Assembly: GCA_002505405.1 (NCBI GenBank)
Contig: DAVD01000019.1
Location: forward strand, 1-60,602
Reading direction: 5' to 3'
DNA: 60,602 nucleotides
Source: Candidatus Poseidonia alphae
GTDB taxonomy: Archaea; Thermoplasmatota; Poseidoniia; Poseidoniales; Poseidoniaceae
Both the position numbers and the translations under genes were made by a program. The notes beneath the pieces were generated by a model. That model saw only the letters and a program-made list of their open reading frames with translations, was not told the DNA's origin and did not search any database. Shown here one piece after another: positions 45,101 to 52,695 of the stretch; the stretch's first letter is position 1, and each line of letters opens with the position of its first letter.

Positions 45101-45207
45101 TTGGCGAGTTCCGGCAGAACGAGGTCCTGAATCGGCGTAGGCACCCACCCTTTTTCCTCTAAGGCCGTGGCCAATAGAGGGTGCAAATTGGAAAATACAC
45201 GAGACAT
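42181..45207 (-). CDS. lhr: Lhr-family DEAD/DEAH-box superfamily 2 helicase
   Basis: A 1008-residue ATP-dependent helicase, probably for DNA repair or RNA remodelling. The motifs are TPIQDLVLP, Walker A APTGSGKTMAG, ITPLRALNRD, DEVHD box, LSATVGNP, and QRVGRADHR in the second RecA domain. The winged-helix and Lhr core follow. Near residues 885-920 is a CxxC...CxxC zinc cluster (CCLKCHATRRF and CLKCKGKML), and the C-terminus has a helix-hairpin-helix-like GRGIGEATAIRLL segment. The tail makes it longer than plain Lhr core proteins. GGGGAGAG precedes the ATG at 45207. Confidence 0.93.
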   Translation of the reverse strand: MSRVFSNLHPLLATALEEKGWVPTPIQDLVLPELAKGEDRIIIAPTGSGKTMAGILPLFDRCLREEWKPLSILYITPLRALNRDIDRRLRELAEAVGLKVDVRHGDTPQSQRTKQTRKPPHLLVTTPETFQLMFSGKNLRAMLKTVKAVVVDEVHDLAASERGWQLSVGLARLEALTGTAVQRLGLSATVGNPDEVAQWLSPGKGKAIIAMGHRETKLTVESTTPLPEDEIGSMDLTLSPRQHACYRQLCTILRNEAPCLVFVNSRSEAETLSTRLQAMAPDLNIGVHHGSLAAETRQQMEDELRDGSLSGLVCTSSLELGIDVGSVRRIVQLHSPKSVDRMLQRVGRADHRLGGLGRGHLLSWDTDHLSESTVIARRAMLGEIEPVEWRNRPRTIAANQLVLMAHCFKAVPIDEATEMLANATQFEGWNRADTEAILQVLAERWVLRFIPKPEELPWYRWPKAVYEVAKEAAAGTENPLPDDLPLYSVPDEEIPKVYTGRTVDVPKRFKDGWFSSAGRTREWVSHHLSMIPDKRSYRVRDAVTRRSLGNVDEAFVLSLNDSGEEEDGTPRRFVIAGRTWMIVDADPEQSELLVAPVNDHAKAPQWLGELPPVPAGVARDVGYLRHLIASDLGLLPAPTPPEFDPLSLISPQEGLLRDYPLDSEGMSLLAEAISSHMEATQQIPTDRVITIEERDDALVINICQGSKINEALGHFLLAMASTKSGHWGRLIAEPTRIALQTSGVRPEDIVSWLTETPPDAIEQLLSITVPNSRQVRWRFAQVAKTFGILRHGVDPRRINLQALLRKYRGTVVMEEVLSKLFHERMDVRGASDVMQGIQSGLLELHITATGPLGLSNRTQDDMLLPNWDNAALRERLKLRLTNERAVLCCLKCHATRRFRIARYSTLDKADTCLKCKGKMLACAREGLQPMLEKWVASEDQKEQDRMMKNASIVANRGLEAILCLMGRGIGEATAIRLLVKVPQGDEEGLLEAIHRAEVEYARTRRFWG

Positions 45208-45301
45208 ACTCTCCCCACCCTCATTGAATATGGCAATGCCCACCCTTCTTGAGGATTTGGCTGATCGGCCATTGGGCAGTTAGAGAAGATGGAGCGAGAG
45301 G

Positions 45302-48300
45302 TCAGTCATCGTCGTCATCGTCGTCGTCATCGTCGTCATCGTCGTCGAAATCTCCGTCTTCATCGTCATCCCAGTCTTCATCTTCTTCGTCGAAGGCGCC
45401 TTCACCGTAGTCAATAGAAGTCTTGCTGGCCACAGTAAACACCAAGGCTAGCGTGATGACGGAGAGAACCACAAAGATCCAAGCGAGTGGATTCTCACGA
45501 ACCGAGTCCAACCAACCGAGGTATTCGCCGTAAGCAATGGTCACGGCGTGTTCGGCGGAGTTGTCATCATCGTTAGCTTCTGGAATCATATTCTCCTCAT
45601 CGACCACAACTCGAACGCGGTCAACTTCCTTGGAGTCCCATTGGGCGGTTACGAACAATGTTTCGCCTCCATTTATTCCGGTTAGTGAGACGGTTTCAAA
45701 GGGCTTTTCATCATCACCAGCATAGAATGAAACCATGAATCGCGTTGTCGTATTTCCACCGGCGTTAAACACATGAGCAGTAATATCAACCTTTGAGCCA
45801 GGGGCGATGTGATCATCGCTCATTTCGATGTTGCTGATTCGCAATTCAGGCCCAACAGCACCCAGACGCACCCATTGTCGCTCAAAGTCAGTATCGTCAA
45901 CAGCAAGTTCAGGAACTGGGCTTGCTTCAGAATTTGACACCAAGGGGAATTGATTTCCAGCAGCGTCATATCCTGTCAGATAGAAACCTACGAAATCCCC
46001 TGCCTTGGGAACAATGGTTCCACCCGCTGTAACATCGAGAACTCCAGTCCACATCACGGTTTGTCCGTCTTGTTGCATGCCGAGAAGCGTTGAACCTGCA
46101 CCGATGGTCATGGTGCGAGTTGAGTCGCGCATGACCCAGTGAACCATTTGCTTCGAGCCGGTTAGGTCTGCGTCTTCAGTTCCTTGGAACTCGACAGGAA
46201 TTTGAGTGAGGTCGTTACTAGCGGAGATGTCAATCACATTGAGAGGTGAGATTCGACGGGTTACACGCGGTGATGCATCATCCACTACCACTTGCAAGGT
46301 TGTTGAAACCAATGTCCCTGTCATGTCTTCTCCACGTCCTGGAATGTTCGTAATTGAAATCAAACATGTTCTTGAGGGGGAGGACTGAAGCGTGAGAGCA
46401 GATGAAAGCGGAACTTCAACTGAATATCCACCTTCGCTGGTGAGTGACCCATCGGACCATAACTTCTCACCATCAAAGACTTCGACAAGGATACCGACAT
46501 CTCGTGGGGCTGCGGTTTGGCTGCCTTCGTAAACAACTCGTCCTGTAAATGCTAGGCGGTCATCTTTGCGAACGCGGCTGCCATCAGCGACGGGTCCAAT
46601 ACGGGGCTCACTGATGTCTTCAACCTCAAAGTCTGTCGGCGAGAGCACCAAGTCGTTTTCAACCCTAAAGGTGTGTTCTAGAAGCAAGATTCGAGATGGG
46701 TCTGAACTTCCAAGTTCTTTGTAGACAAGAGCAACATCGCCCATTTCTTCATCTGGCCAGTCCCAACTGATGATGAAGTTGAATTCTAACATGATCCATG
46801 GGAGACCTGATTCATTGGTTGTCTCAACCATGCTGCTGGTTGGTAGTAAGTCAAGGTAAGGTGAATCTGACCAGAACGTGTTGTTCAAACCAGAATAAGA
46901 GATGCTTTGAGCGTCACGTTCAGGGTTTGGCCCCTCAAAGTCAAAGACGAGCGAGATGTATTCGAAGTCAATTGCAGTGTTTGCGTCTATGAACCCAAGG
47001 GAAATCGTTTGGTGCATTCCAGCATAAACTGCTTCGTTATCTTCGTGGCCAAGCCACTCAAGTCCAGTGAAGACAGCTGCAGAGTCTTTTCGTGTTCTGA
47101 AGGTTGCATCATCGTATGAGAAGCCTTCTTCCGATTCGAACTTGAGAAGTTCGTCTTCCGCATTCATGACCGTGTAGTGCAACGGGTTTCCGGCCTGGTC
47201 GCCACCGTCCCAATAATAGGAAACCCGGCCCATGTTGGGGTTACGGGAGGTGTCAATGCTCGTAATGAACCACTTGGAGCGGGCTTCTGTAGTATTGCTT
47301 ACTGTTTTACTCGCATACTCTTCGGGGTCTGGTTCACCGTTACGGTTCAAATCATGGTCCGCCTCAACCCAATATTTGAGCGTGAGTTGCATGGGGTGAC
47401 CTACTTTGTCCTCAACGAGAACACGAATTGGTTGTTCGTTGGCAGCGGCTTCGTACGCGCCCTCCTCAGGAGAGACGGCCTTTCGTTCAGGATGGGTTGC
47501 ATCGATCTTGAACGTCCGTTGCCAGTCGGCATTGGGTTGTTGAACATGGTCAGGATTTCGTTCGTTGTATGTTTGCACTTCGTAGGTCATTCCATCAGGG
47601 ACATCAATGTTCGGAAGGTCAATGGAAACAAAAAACGAGCCGTTGAAATTCGTCGTGTCCCGAGCCGTGCTCTCTACGTATCCGTTTCGTGAAATTCGGA
47701 CGTCAAAGGCGCTGTCCTTTGGGGCATCTTGAGTGTCTTGGAACCACATTGCTCCTGCGAAGTGAATCTGCTCGCCTGCTGCAACCCAAGATTGGTCAGG
47801 GGTATCCAGAGAGGTAACTTCCCCGTCATTGTCACGCACCTTCAACCAGCCAAGGCCAAAGGAGCGGTTGACTTCAAGACCCAATTCTGAAGTAAGGGGT
47901 AGAGGAGCGTATCCAGCAGTACCGCTGTCGTCCAAGCATCCCGTGCGGAAGCGAACGTTGCTCTGGTCGGGGAATTCACTGGTAACGTAAAACATCCAGT
48001 GGATTTCCAAAATCCCGTTGCTCTCAACGGAATATGAATTCGAATCCATGACGACATACTGACCCGGGTCATTGGGCGCAGGGAAGACATCTCCATACTG
48101 CCAGGAAAGAATTGGGTTGTTGGCCATTGAATTGGTTCGGAGTTCAAGTTCTGCACTTACCATTGAGGTAGCACTTTCTCCGATAATGTGGCGTGTAACC
48201 ACCTCATAGGGCGTAGTACGCTCATGGAGGATTTCACCTTCGGGAATGGATATGTCCAAGTTTACCGTTTGCATGATGTACGTTATTTGGAAGGATTCAA

Positions 48301-50371
48301 GGGTCAGCATACCTGCAGAGCTGGAGGTTAAATTGATTGGGATGTCAACGATACCTGAACCGGTGTCGGGGATGGCAGTGTTCAATGTGCTCACAATCGT
48401 ATTTCCAGACGTACTTGAAGTCACAGTCAGGGGCCCAAGAAGGGCGCCGCTCTGGGCAGAGCGCTTGTAGACGTTCTTCCCATCGATGTCAATCCCAACT
48501 TGCTGAGGAGCATTGGAGTGCAGTGCAATCGTCAAGTCCGTTAGTGAAGGACTGAATCTTGATTGTGAGGTTGAAAGTTCAATTCGCAAGCAAAGGTAAT
48601 TTCCGGTTCCAGTCATTGATTTGGTCTGATTAGGAGATGTAAACGAGACAACTCCGCTGCTGCTAGAAGAACAAGATGTGGACGAGCTGTATCCTAAATT
48701 GACCCTAATGGAGGTTGAAGACGGTCTTGATTCGTTCCAATCAACGGTTGCGGCGACCGTTGTTTTTGTACTGCTCCCTACGTAGTTGTAGGCATAATAG
48801 TATCCTGAGGTTTGATAATTTGTTGTATAACTTAACGCCACATCACCAAGAACCGGTGTTTTTGAAGCAGAACCGTTGAGGGTGGCTCTCCATAATATTG
48901 AGTTTCCTGTATTCAAGAACATCACTTTCTGCCCTATGGACGCGGCCTTCCATGTGGTCCCTCCATCGTTGGAGATATCGACCCGAATGCTTGTCCCTGC
49001 TGGCGTTGAACCAAATACTCCGCTAAGCGTAATTGAATCAACAGCTTGTGACAAACTCACGGTTTGCCCCACAATCATCTGAGTGGATACGGAAGAAGAA
49101 CGGACGTCAAAGTGGGCGCCGTCGCCATAAACATGGATTTTTCGTTGCCCTTGAGAGCAATATGATGCGTAATAGTGGCAGGAGAAGTAGACCTTGTGGT
49201 CTTCTGTATCAACCATTCCGTAATGCCCTCCACCGGGCATAGTGCGTTGGCCCTGTGGATTCAAGAAGCCATTCTGAACGCTGTAGTAATAGTGAATGCT
49301 TTTGTAGCCCGTGTTGTAATAATAGACGTTGTAAGCGATGTTTGGCATGCTTACGGTGAGGCCGGCTCCATAGTCATAGTAATAGGACGTCGACATCATC
49401 AACCAAGAATTGTACACGACCGTTGGTGAGGCCGGATTTACTTCTTTGACGTAGTGATTCTGAGCGGAAGTATCGTAAATGGCGACGTACATCTTCCCGG
49501 TGTTATCGTCAAAATCGATTCCAGTCACATAATTTGGGTAATTGTAGCTGTACATGGCCTGACAGGTCCATTGCGTCTTGGCTGTGTTCAAACTCCACTT
49601 TGAAACGCTGTAGTAGGAGTAATGGGCGGTGTAAATATCACCGTTGTAAATGTCAGCGTCGTGGATGCTCCTGTAGGCATTTGTGTTGCATGGTGTGCCG
49701 TAGGACATTGACGCAGTGCCGAGGTAAACCCCAGTAGTAGCATTGTAGCGCATGATGGTCGGGCTGCTTGTCATAGAGGTTGACGTGTACCGGAGAACGT
49801 GAACTTGGTCATCGGATACGGGAATGGTAACTCCAGTGTACGTCCAAGATCCCCCAGAAACGGTGATGTCGCTGTATTTCTTGGTAGGGCTCACGTAGCC
49901 TTGGTCGCTAAGTGCAACGAATTCCCCGGTTGTGTTGATGGTTGCACTACCGATTTGACTGACTTGGCTTGAACTGCTAAATCGTGGAGAATATTCTGTT
50001 GGGTTGCCCTTCAAGTAGACCGACTGACCCGTCACTTCGAGGTTGTCTCGGTAAACCGTTTGGAACGGTGATGGGGCACTGCTGCTCTTTCCTTGGATTC
50101 TTCCATCGCCTTCGCCGCCGTAGTGGTCATTGGTTGTGAAGTTGGTCCATGAGGTTTGACTTGCGTCACCACGGAGGTTAAATTCTGCCGAAGTTACTTC
50201 AGCACCGTATGGAATTGAGACAACTCCTGCCGCACCGTTGCCGGCTTGAGAAAAGGTATGGGAATAACTCGTTGACCCGTCCTTAAATTGTGTTTCAGTT
50301 GTCGCAGCAATCGCTAGAGGCGAGAGCATTGATACTACGAAGAGAAGCGAAAGAAATATTCCAAGACGCAT
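45302..50371 (-). CDS. giant membrane-anchored surface protein with poly-aspartate cytoplasmic tail
   Basis: A 1689-residue protein with a signal peptide (MRLGIFLSLLFVVSMLSPLAIA). The N-terminal 480 residues are rich in Tyr/Ser and repeat WD- or NHL-like segments (DIYNGDIYTAHYS, GIDFDDNTGKMYVAIYD, GMVDTEDHKVYFS), suggesting a beta-propeller. Several beta domains follow. A calcium-loop-like DLNRNGEPDPEE occurs near 1010, a CARDB domain at about 1510-1610 and a membrane helix at about 1628-1650. The tail is acidic and ends in 14 consecutive aspartates. SD AGGTGG lies before the ATG at 50371, with an upstream GTG at 50380 as alternative. It is probably a surface sensor or binding protein. Confidence 0.83.
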   Translation of the reverse strand: MRLGIFLSLLFVVSMLSPLAIAATTETQFKDGSTSYSHTFSQAGNGAAGVVSIPYGAEVTSAEFNLRGDASQTSWTNFTTNDHYGGEGDGRIQGKSSSAPSPFQTVYRDNLEVTGQSVYLKGNPTEYSPRFSSSSQVSQIGSATINTTGEFVALSDQGYVSPTKKYSDITVSGGSWTYTGVTIPVSDDQVHVLRYTSTSMTSSPTIMRYNATTGVYLGTASMSYGTPCNTNAYRSIHDADIYNGDIYTAHYSYYSVSKWSLNTAKTQWTCQAMYSYNYPNYVTGIDFDDNTGKMYVAIYDTSAQNHYVKEVNPASPTVVYNSWLMMSTSYYYDYGAGLTVSMPNIAYNVYYYNTGYKSIHYYYSVQNGFLNPQGQRTMPGGGHYGMVDTEDHKVYFSCHYYASYCSQGQRKIHVYGDGAHFDVRSSSVSTQMIVGQTVSLSQAVDSITLSGVFGSTPAGTSIRVDISNDGGTTWKAASIGQKVMFLNTGNSILWRATLNGSASKTPVLGDVALSYTTNYQTSGYYYAYNYVGSSTKTTVAATVDWNESRPSSTSIRVNLGYSSSTSCSSSSSGVVSFTSPNQTKSMTGTGNYLCLRIELSTSQSRFSPSLTDLTIALHSNAPQQVGIDIDGKNVYKRSAQSGALLGPLTVTSSTSGNTIVSTLNTAIPDTGSGIVDIPINLTSSSAGMLTLESFQITYIMQTVNLDISIPEGEILHERTTPYEVVTRHIIGESATSMVSAELELRTNSMANNPILSWQYGDVFPAPNDPGQYVVMDSNSYSVESNGILEIHWMFYVTSEFPDQSNVRFRTGCLDDSGTAGYAPLPLTSELGLEVNRSFGLGWLKVRDNDGEVTSLDTPDQSWVAAGEQIHFAGAMWFQDTQDAPKDSAFDVRISRNGYVESTARDTTNFNGSFFVSIDLPNIDVPDGMTYEVQTYNERNPDHVQQPNADWQRTFKIDATHPERKAVSPEEGAYEAAANEQPIRVLVEDKVGHPMQLTLKYWVEADHDLNRNGEPDPEEYASKTVSNTTEARSKWFITSIDTSRNPNMGRVSYYWDGGDQAGNPLHYTVMNAEDELLKFESEEGFSYDDATFRTRKDSAAVFTGLEWLGHEDNEAVYAGMHQTISLGFIDANTAIDFEYISLVFDFEGPNPERDAQSISYSGLNNTFWSDSPYLDLLPTSSMVETTNESGLPWIMLEFNFIISWDWPDEEMGDVALVYKELGSSDPSRILLLEHTFRVENDLVLSPTDFEVEDISEPRIGPVADGSRVRKDDRLAFTGRVVYEGSQTAAPRDVGILVEVFDGEKLWSDGSLTSEGGYSVEVPLSSALTLQSSPSRTCLISITNIPGRGEDMTGTLVSTTLQVVVDDASPRVTRRISPLNVIDISASNDLTQIPVEFQGTEDADLTGSKQMVHWVMRDSTRTMTIGAGSTLLGMQQDGQTVMWTGVLDVTAGGTIVPKAGDFVGFYLTGYDAAGNQFPLVSNSEASPVPELAVDDTDFERQWVRLGAVGPELRISNIEMSDDHIAPGSKVDITAHVFNAGGNTTTRFMVSFYAGDDEKPFETVSLTGINGGETLFVTAQWDSKEVDRVRVVVDEENMIPEANDDDNSAEHAVTIAYGEYLGWLDSVRENPLAWIFVVLSVITLALVFTVASKTSIDYGEGAFDEEDEDWDDDEDGDFDDDDDDDDDDDDDD
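45305..45346 (-). repeat. GAC/GAT trinucleotide repeat encoding 14 Asp residues
   Basis: Fourteen consecutive Asp codons end the giant protein gene, mostly GAC with interspersed GAT. The repeat is in frame, so slippage changes tail length but not the frame. It encodes the cytoplasmic end of the protein. Confidence 0.9.
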
Positions 50372-50376
50372 GATTT

Positions 50377-50390
50377 CCACCTACAGGTGG
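50377..50390. repeat. inverted repeat over the SD of the second giant gene
   Basis: CCACCT-AC-AGGTGG has 6-bp arms around two bases. The AGGTGG arm is the SD for the gene starting at 50371, so a hairpin could hide it. TATA-like CATATG (about 50410-50416) lies about 42 bp before the start. Confidence 0.4.
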
Positions 50391-50521
50391 TTCCCGACTA
50401 TTCGCATTGCATATGAATGATGCCCCTAGGGGTTACTTTCACGTCCGCCACCTGACCGATTCCAACGCATGAAAACCGAGGGTTCAAGAGGCCTTTAGCA
50501 GTGCATTAGACAGGCGAGCCC

Positions 50522-50914
50522 ATGAGTGAAGAGAAATCCCTCCTACCCCGCATGTGGGAATCCCAGTACGGAAAGCAATACGGAATTACTGCAATTGTTG
50601 CTGGCGCAAGCGGCGCTTTACTGGCCTTGTGCGCCTACCAACTTTTGTTCTTGCAAGATCACGCCGATTGGAGCAAACATACCGGCTTAGCCTTAACGCT
50701 CGGATTTGTTTCGAGTATCGTGTTCCTCCTTGCCTTCCCTGAATTCCTCAGGTTTCGTGGCCACATCATCACCCTCGAAGAAATCATGGAAATCCAGTCC
50801 ACTGCTGAATTACGCCGGCAAAAGAACGATGGAGACCTTTCAGCCCAAATCCTAGGAGCGGGATATCTCGCCCAATGGAATGAATTCCTTGATAGCAGAG
50901 GCCTCCGCAGATAA
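50522..50914 (+). CDS. small membrane protein of unknown function
   Basis: A 130-residue protein with two membrane helices (about 22-44 and 54-75) and a soluble C-terminal half. No family is recognised. A TATA-like CTTTAGC is centred about 26 bp before the ATG, fitting leaderless transcription. It lies 15 bp upstream of the signal peptidase gene in the same direction and is probably cotranscribed with it, so a role near the secretion machinery is possible (inference). Confidence 0.75.
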   Translation: MSEEKSLLPRMWESQYGKQYGITAIVAGASGALLALCAYQLLFLQDHADWSKHTGLALTLGFVSSIVFLLAFPEFLRFRGHIITLEEIMEIQSTAELRRQKNDGDLSAQILGAGYLAQWNEFLDSRGLRR

Positions 50915-50929
50915 GCACGAGGACGCCCG

Positions 50930-51913
50930 ATGTCAAGCCAAGACCCGTTCAAAACCTTGGTTCTCGAAATCGTCCTTGCGGTCGGAATGATCGCCTGTTT
51001 GGTCTTGGCGCTCTTCATCCACACCGGCTCAATGCCACCCCTTGTTGTGGTCGAATCGGAATCAATGGTACACGATGAAAATGGAGAAGTCGGGAGTATT
51101 GATGCTGGAGACCTCATTTTGGTGCATGACAACCCCGCAGATACCATCGTCACTTTTGCAGAAGCAACCGACTCAGGACATCCTTCTTACGGGTATGAGA
51201 TGCATGGAATGGAAGGCGACGTCATCATTTATGCAAAGAACGGTGAAAATGGAACTCCCATCATTCACCGAGCGGTATTGAGGGCCGTTGCGGCAACGAC
51301 GACTGCCCCTGACCGAACAGCAACACCACCTTGCCCTGTTGACACATCCTACGACGAAGAACTCGTTGGACCTGATGGTGAACTTGGCGCCTGCATCTGG
51401 ACGTGGACCGTCCCAGGCACCTCTGCGGTGAATGTCAGCACCATCTCGATTCAATTCGACGGCGGAGATGCGGGTTTCTACGATTGCAAACGTCCCGCCC
51501 ACGGGAATGTTGAGCCGCATCTCGTCGTTTGGGATTGGCGGCCAAAGCACGAAGGAATTCTCACCCTTGGAGACAACAACCAGTGCTCGGTTGACCAAGG
51601 GGCTTCAGCCACCAATGGTTCTGCGGGAGTGCACGGACAGAGCAGCGTAGTAGGGCCCATTCGCGACACTTGGGTTTTGGGCGTTGCGGGTGGTGAACTG
51701 CCCTGGATTGGAACGGTGAAACTGATGGTAGGTGGGCCGAACTCCTATGGAACTCAGGACGTTCCCAATTCCTCATTTTTAGCACTCTTTACGCTCATTG
51801 CTGCAGTTCTTCTCTCCCCGCTTTTCACCGAACGAGCCTTCAAGAGTATTCTTTCAGGAGCGCCGGAATTGAAGGAAACTTACATTGAAGATTCGCTCAA
51901 AGAATCAGAATAA
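50930..51913 (+). CDS. archaeal type I signal peptidase (S26B, Sec11-like)
   Basis: A 327-residue membrane protease that removes signal peptides. After a membrane helix (about 10-32) comes VVESESMVHD with catalytic Ser45, then IDAGDLILVHD, EGDVIIYAK and IIHRAV with catalytic His113. LTLGDNNQCSVDQ (Asp near 215 and 222) completes the archaeal Ser-His-Asp set. An extra domain with two or more cysteines (about 125-205) lies between His and Asp, and a second membrane helix (about 282-302) is near the C-terminus. Such a family member is expected to process the many secreted proteins in this window. Its end overlaps the convergent RuvC-like gene by 34 bp. Confidence 0.9.
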   Translation: MSSQDPFKTLVLEIVLAVGMIACLVLALFIHTGSMPPLVVVESESMVHDENGEVGSIDAGDLILVHDNPADTIVTFAEATDSGHPSYGYEMHGMEGDVIIYAKNGENGTPIIHRAVLRAVAATTTAPDRTATPPCPVDTSYDEELVGPDGELGACIWTWTVPGTSAVNVSTISIQFDGGDAGFYDCKRPAHGNVEPHLVVWDWRPKHEGILTLGDNNQCSVDQGASATNGSAGVHGQSSVVGPIRDTWVLGVAGGELPWIGTVKLMVGGPNSYGTQDVPNSSFLALFTLIAAVLLSPLFTERAFKSILSGAPELKETYIEDSLKESE

Positions 51914-52647
51914 CCTGCACGCCAAAGGGCTTCTTCCATGGTTGACCCGCCACAAGCAACATGGTGTGCTTCTTGCAATGAAATGGTAAGGGTCCCTTTG
52001 GACCGTTTTCTACTCAATCTTTGGATGTTACGAAGTTCCCCTTCTGTTGGTTCCACCGTCCTCCTCTTCAGAACGGGTTCGCCCTTGAGAAGGGCAATTT
52101 TGAGGGCTGATGAAGCATGTTCATGCCTTCCATTGCCCTGACTGGTTCGGTGTTCATTCACCTGTGAAACTCGGTACCCTTCACTCAGAAAACGGTTGAT
52201 GAGCCGGTCACGGTGAAGAGGTGAGCCGTGCCCAATTCGCACGTCAACAACCATGGGGCCGTAGACGCGAACCAGACCGATCACGTGTGAAACGGCATCT
52301 TCTACCGATTCATCTTGTGATTTCCCAAGCAACATTCCTTCGACCAACCAAGCACAACCCGGGCGAGGGCCGGGGTCAATTCCAACGGTCAAGCGATGGA
52401 CGACCTCCAATTCACGAAACGAGCGATAAAGATGGTGGACAGCATCCTCCACTCTTTCTGCAGTGGTTCCGATCCCATTGCCACCAAATCGTTCGACTTC
52501 ATCGGGTGTTCCAAACCACCATCCATGCGGATCGGGAAGCTCTTGTTCAAGGTCAACAAGTTGCGCATTGAGGTGTTTCGATTGGAGTTCTCGCAAGAGA
52601 CGGTAAGCCATACGAAAATCATCGGTTCGCACGTACACCGTCTGCAC
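51880..52647 (-). CDS. RuvC/RNase H-fold-like protein
   Basis: A 255-residue protein that starts with GTG. The first 50 residues (VYVRTDDFRMAYRLLREL, ending FGTPDEVERFG) form a small alpha/beta N-domain. Then VGIDPGPRPGCAWLVEG resembles the first RNase H/RuvC strand with its catalytic Asp. VVDVRIGHGSPLHRDRLINRF and VNEHRTSQ add Asp and Glu. The last expected motif (HxxDAxAIA) reads HEHASSALKIAL and lacks the usual Asp, so activity is uncertain. It is divergent from hjc with only 48 bp between, suggesting shared regulation and a role in DNA repair or recombination (inference). Confidence 0.7.
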   Translation of the reverse strand: MQTVYVRTDDFRMAYRLLRELQSKHLNAQLVDLEQELPDPHGWWFGTPDEVERFGGNGIGTTAERVEDAVHHLYRSFRELEVVHRLTVGIDPGPRPGCAWLVEGMLLGKSQDESVEDAVSHVIGLVRVYGPMVVDVRIGHGSPLHRDRLINRFLSEGYRVSQVNEHRTSQGNGRHEHASSALKIALLKGEPVLKRRTVEPTEGELRNIQRLSRKRSKGTLTISLQEAHHVACGGSTMEEALWRAGYSDSLSESSM

Positions 52648-52695
52648 AGAATACCCTTATTGCCCGTCCTGTTCTAATCTATCGGTAAGCGGCTC

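Noticed and set aside
45300..45360. Possible CRISPR or VNTR array at the GTC/ATC repeat
   Set aside because: It is a codon-scale in-frame poly-Asp repeat inside a coding region, with no spacer structure.
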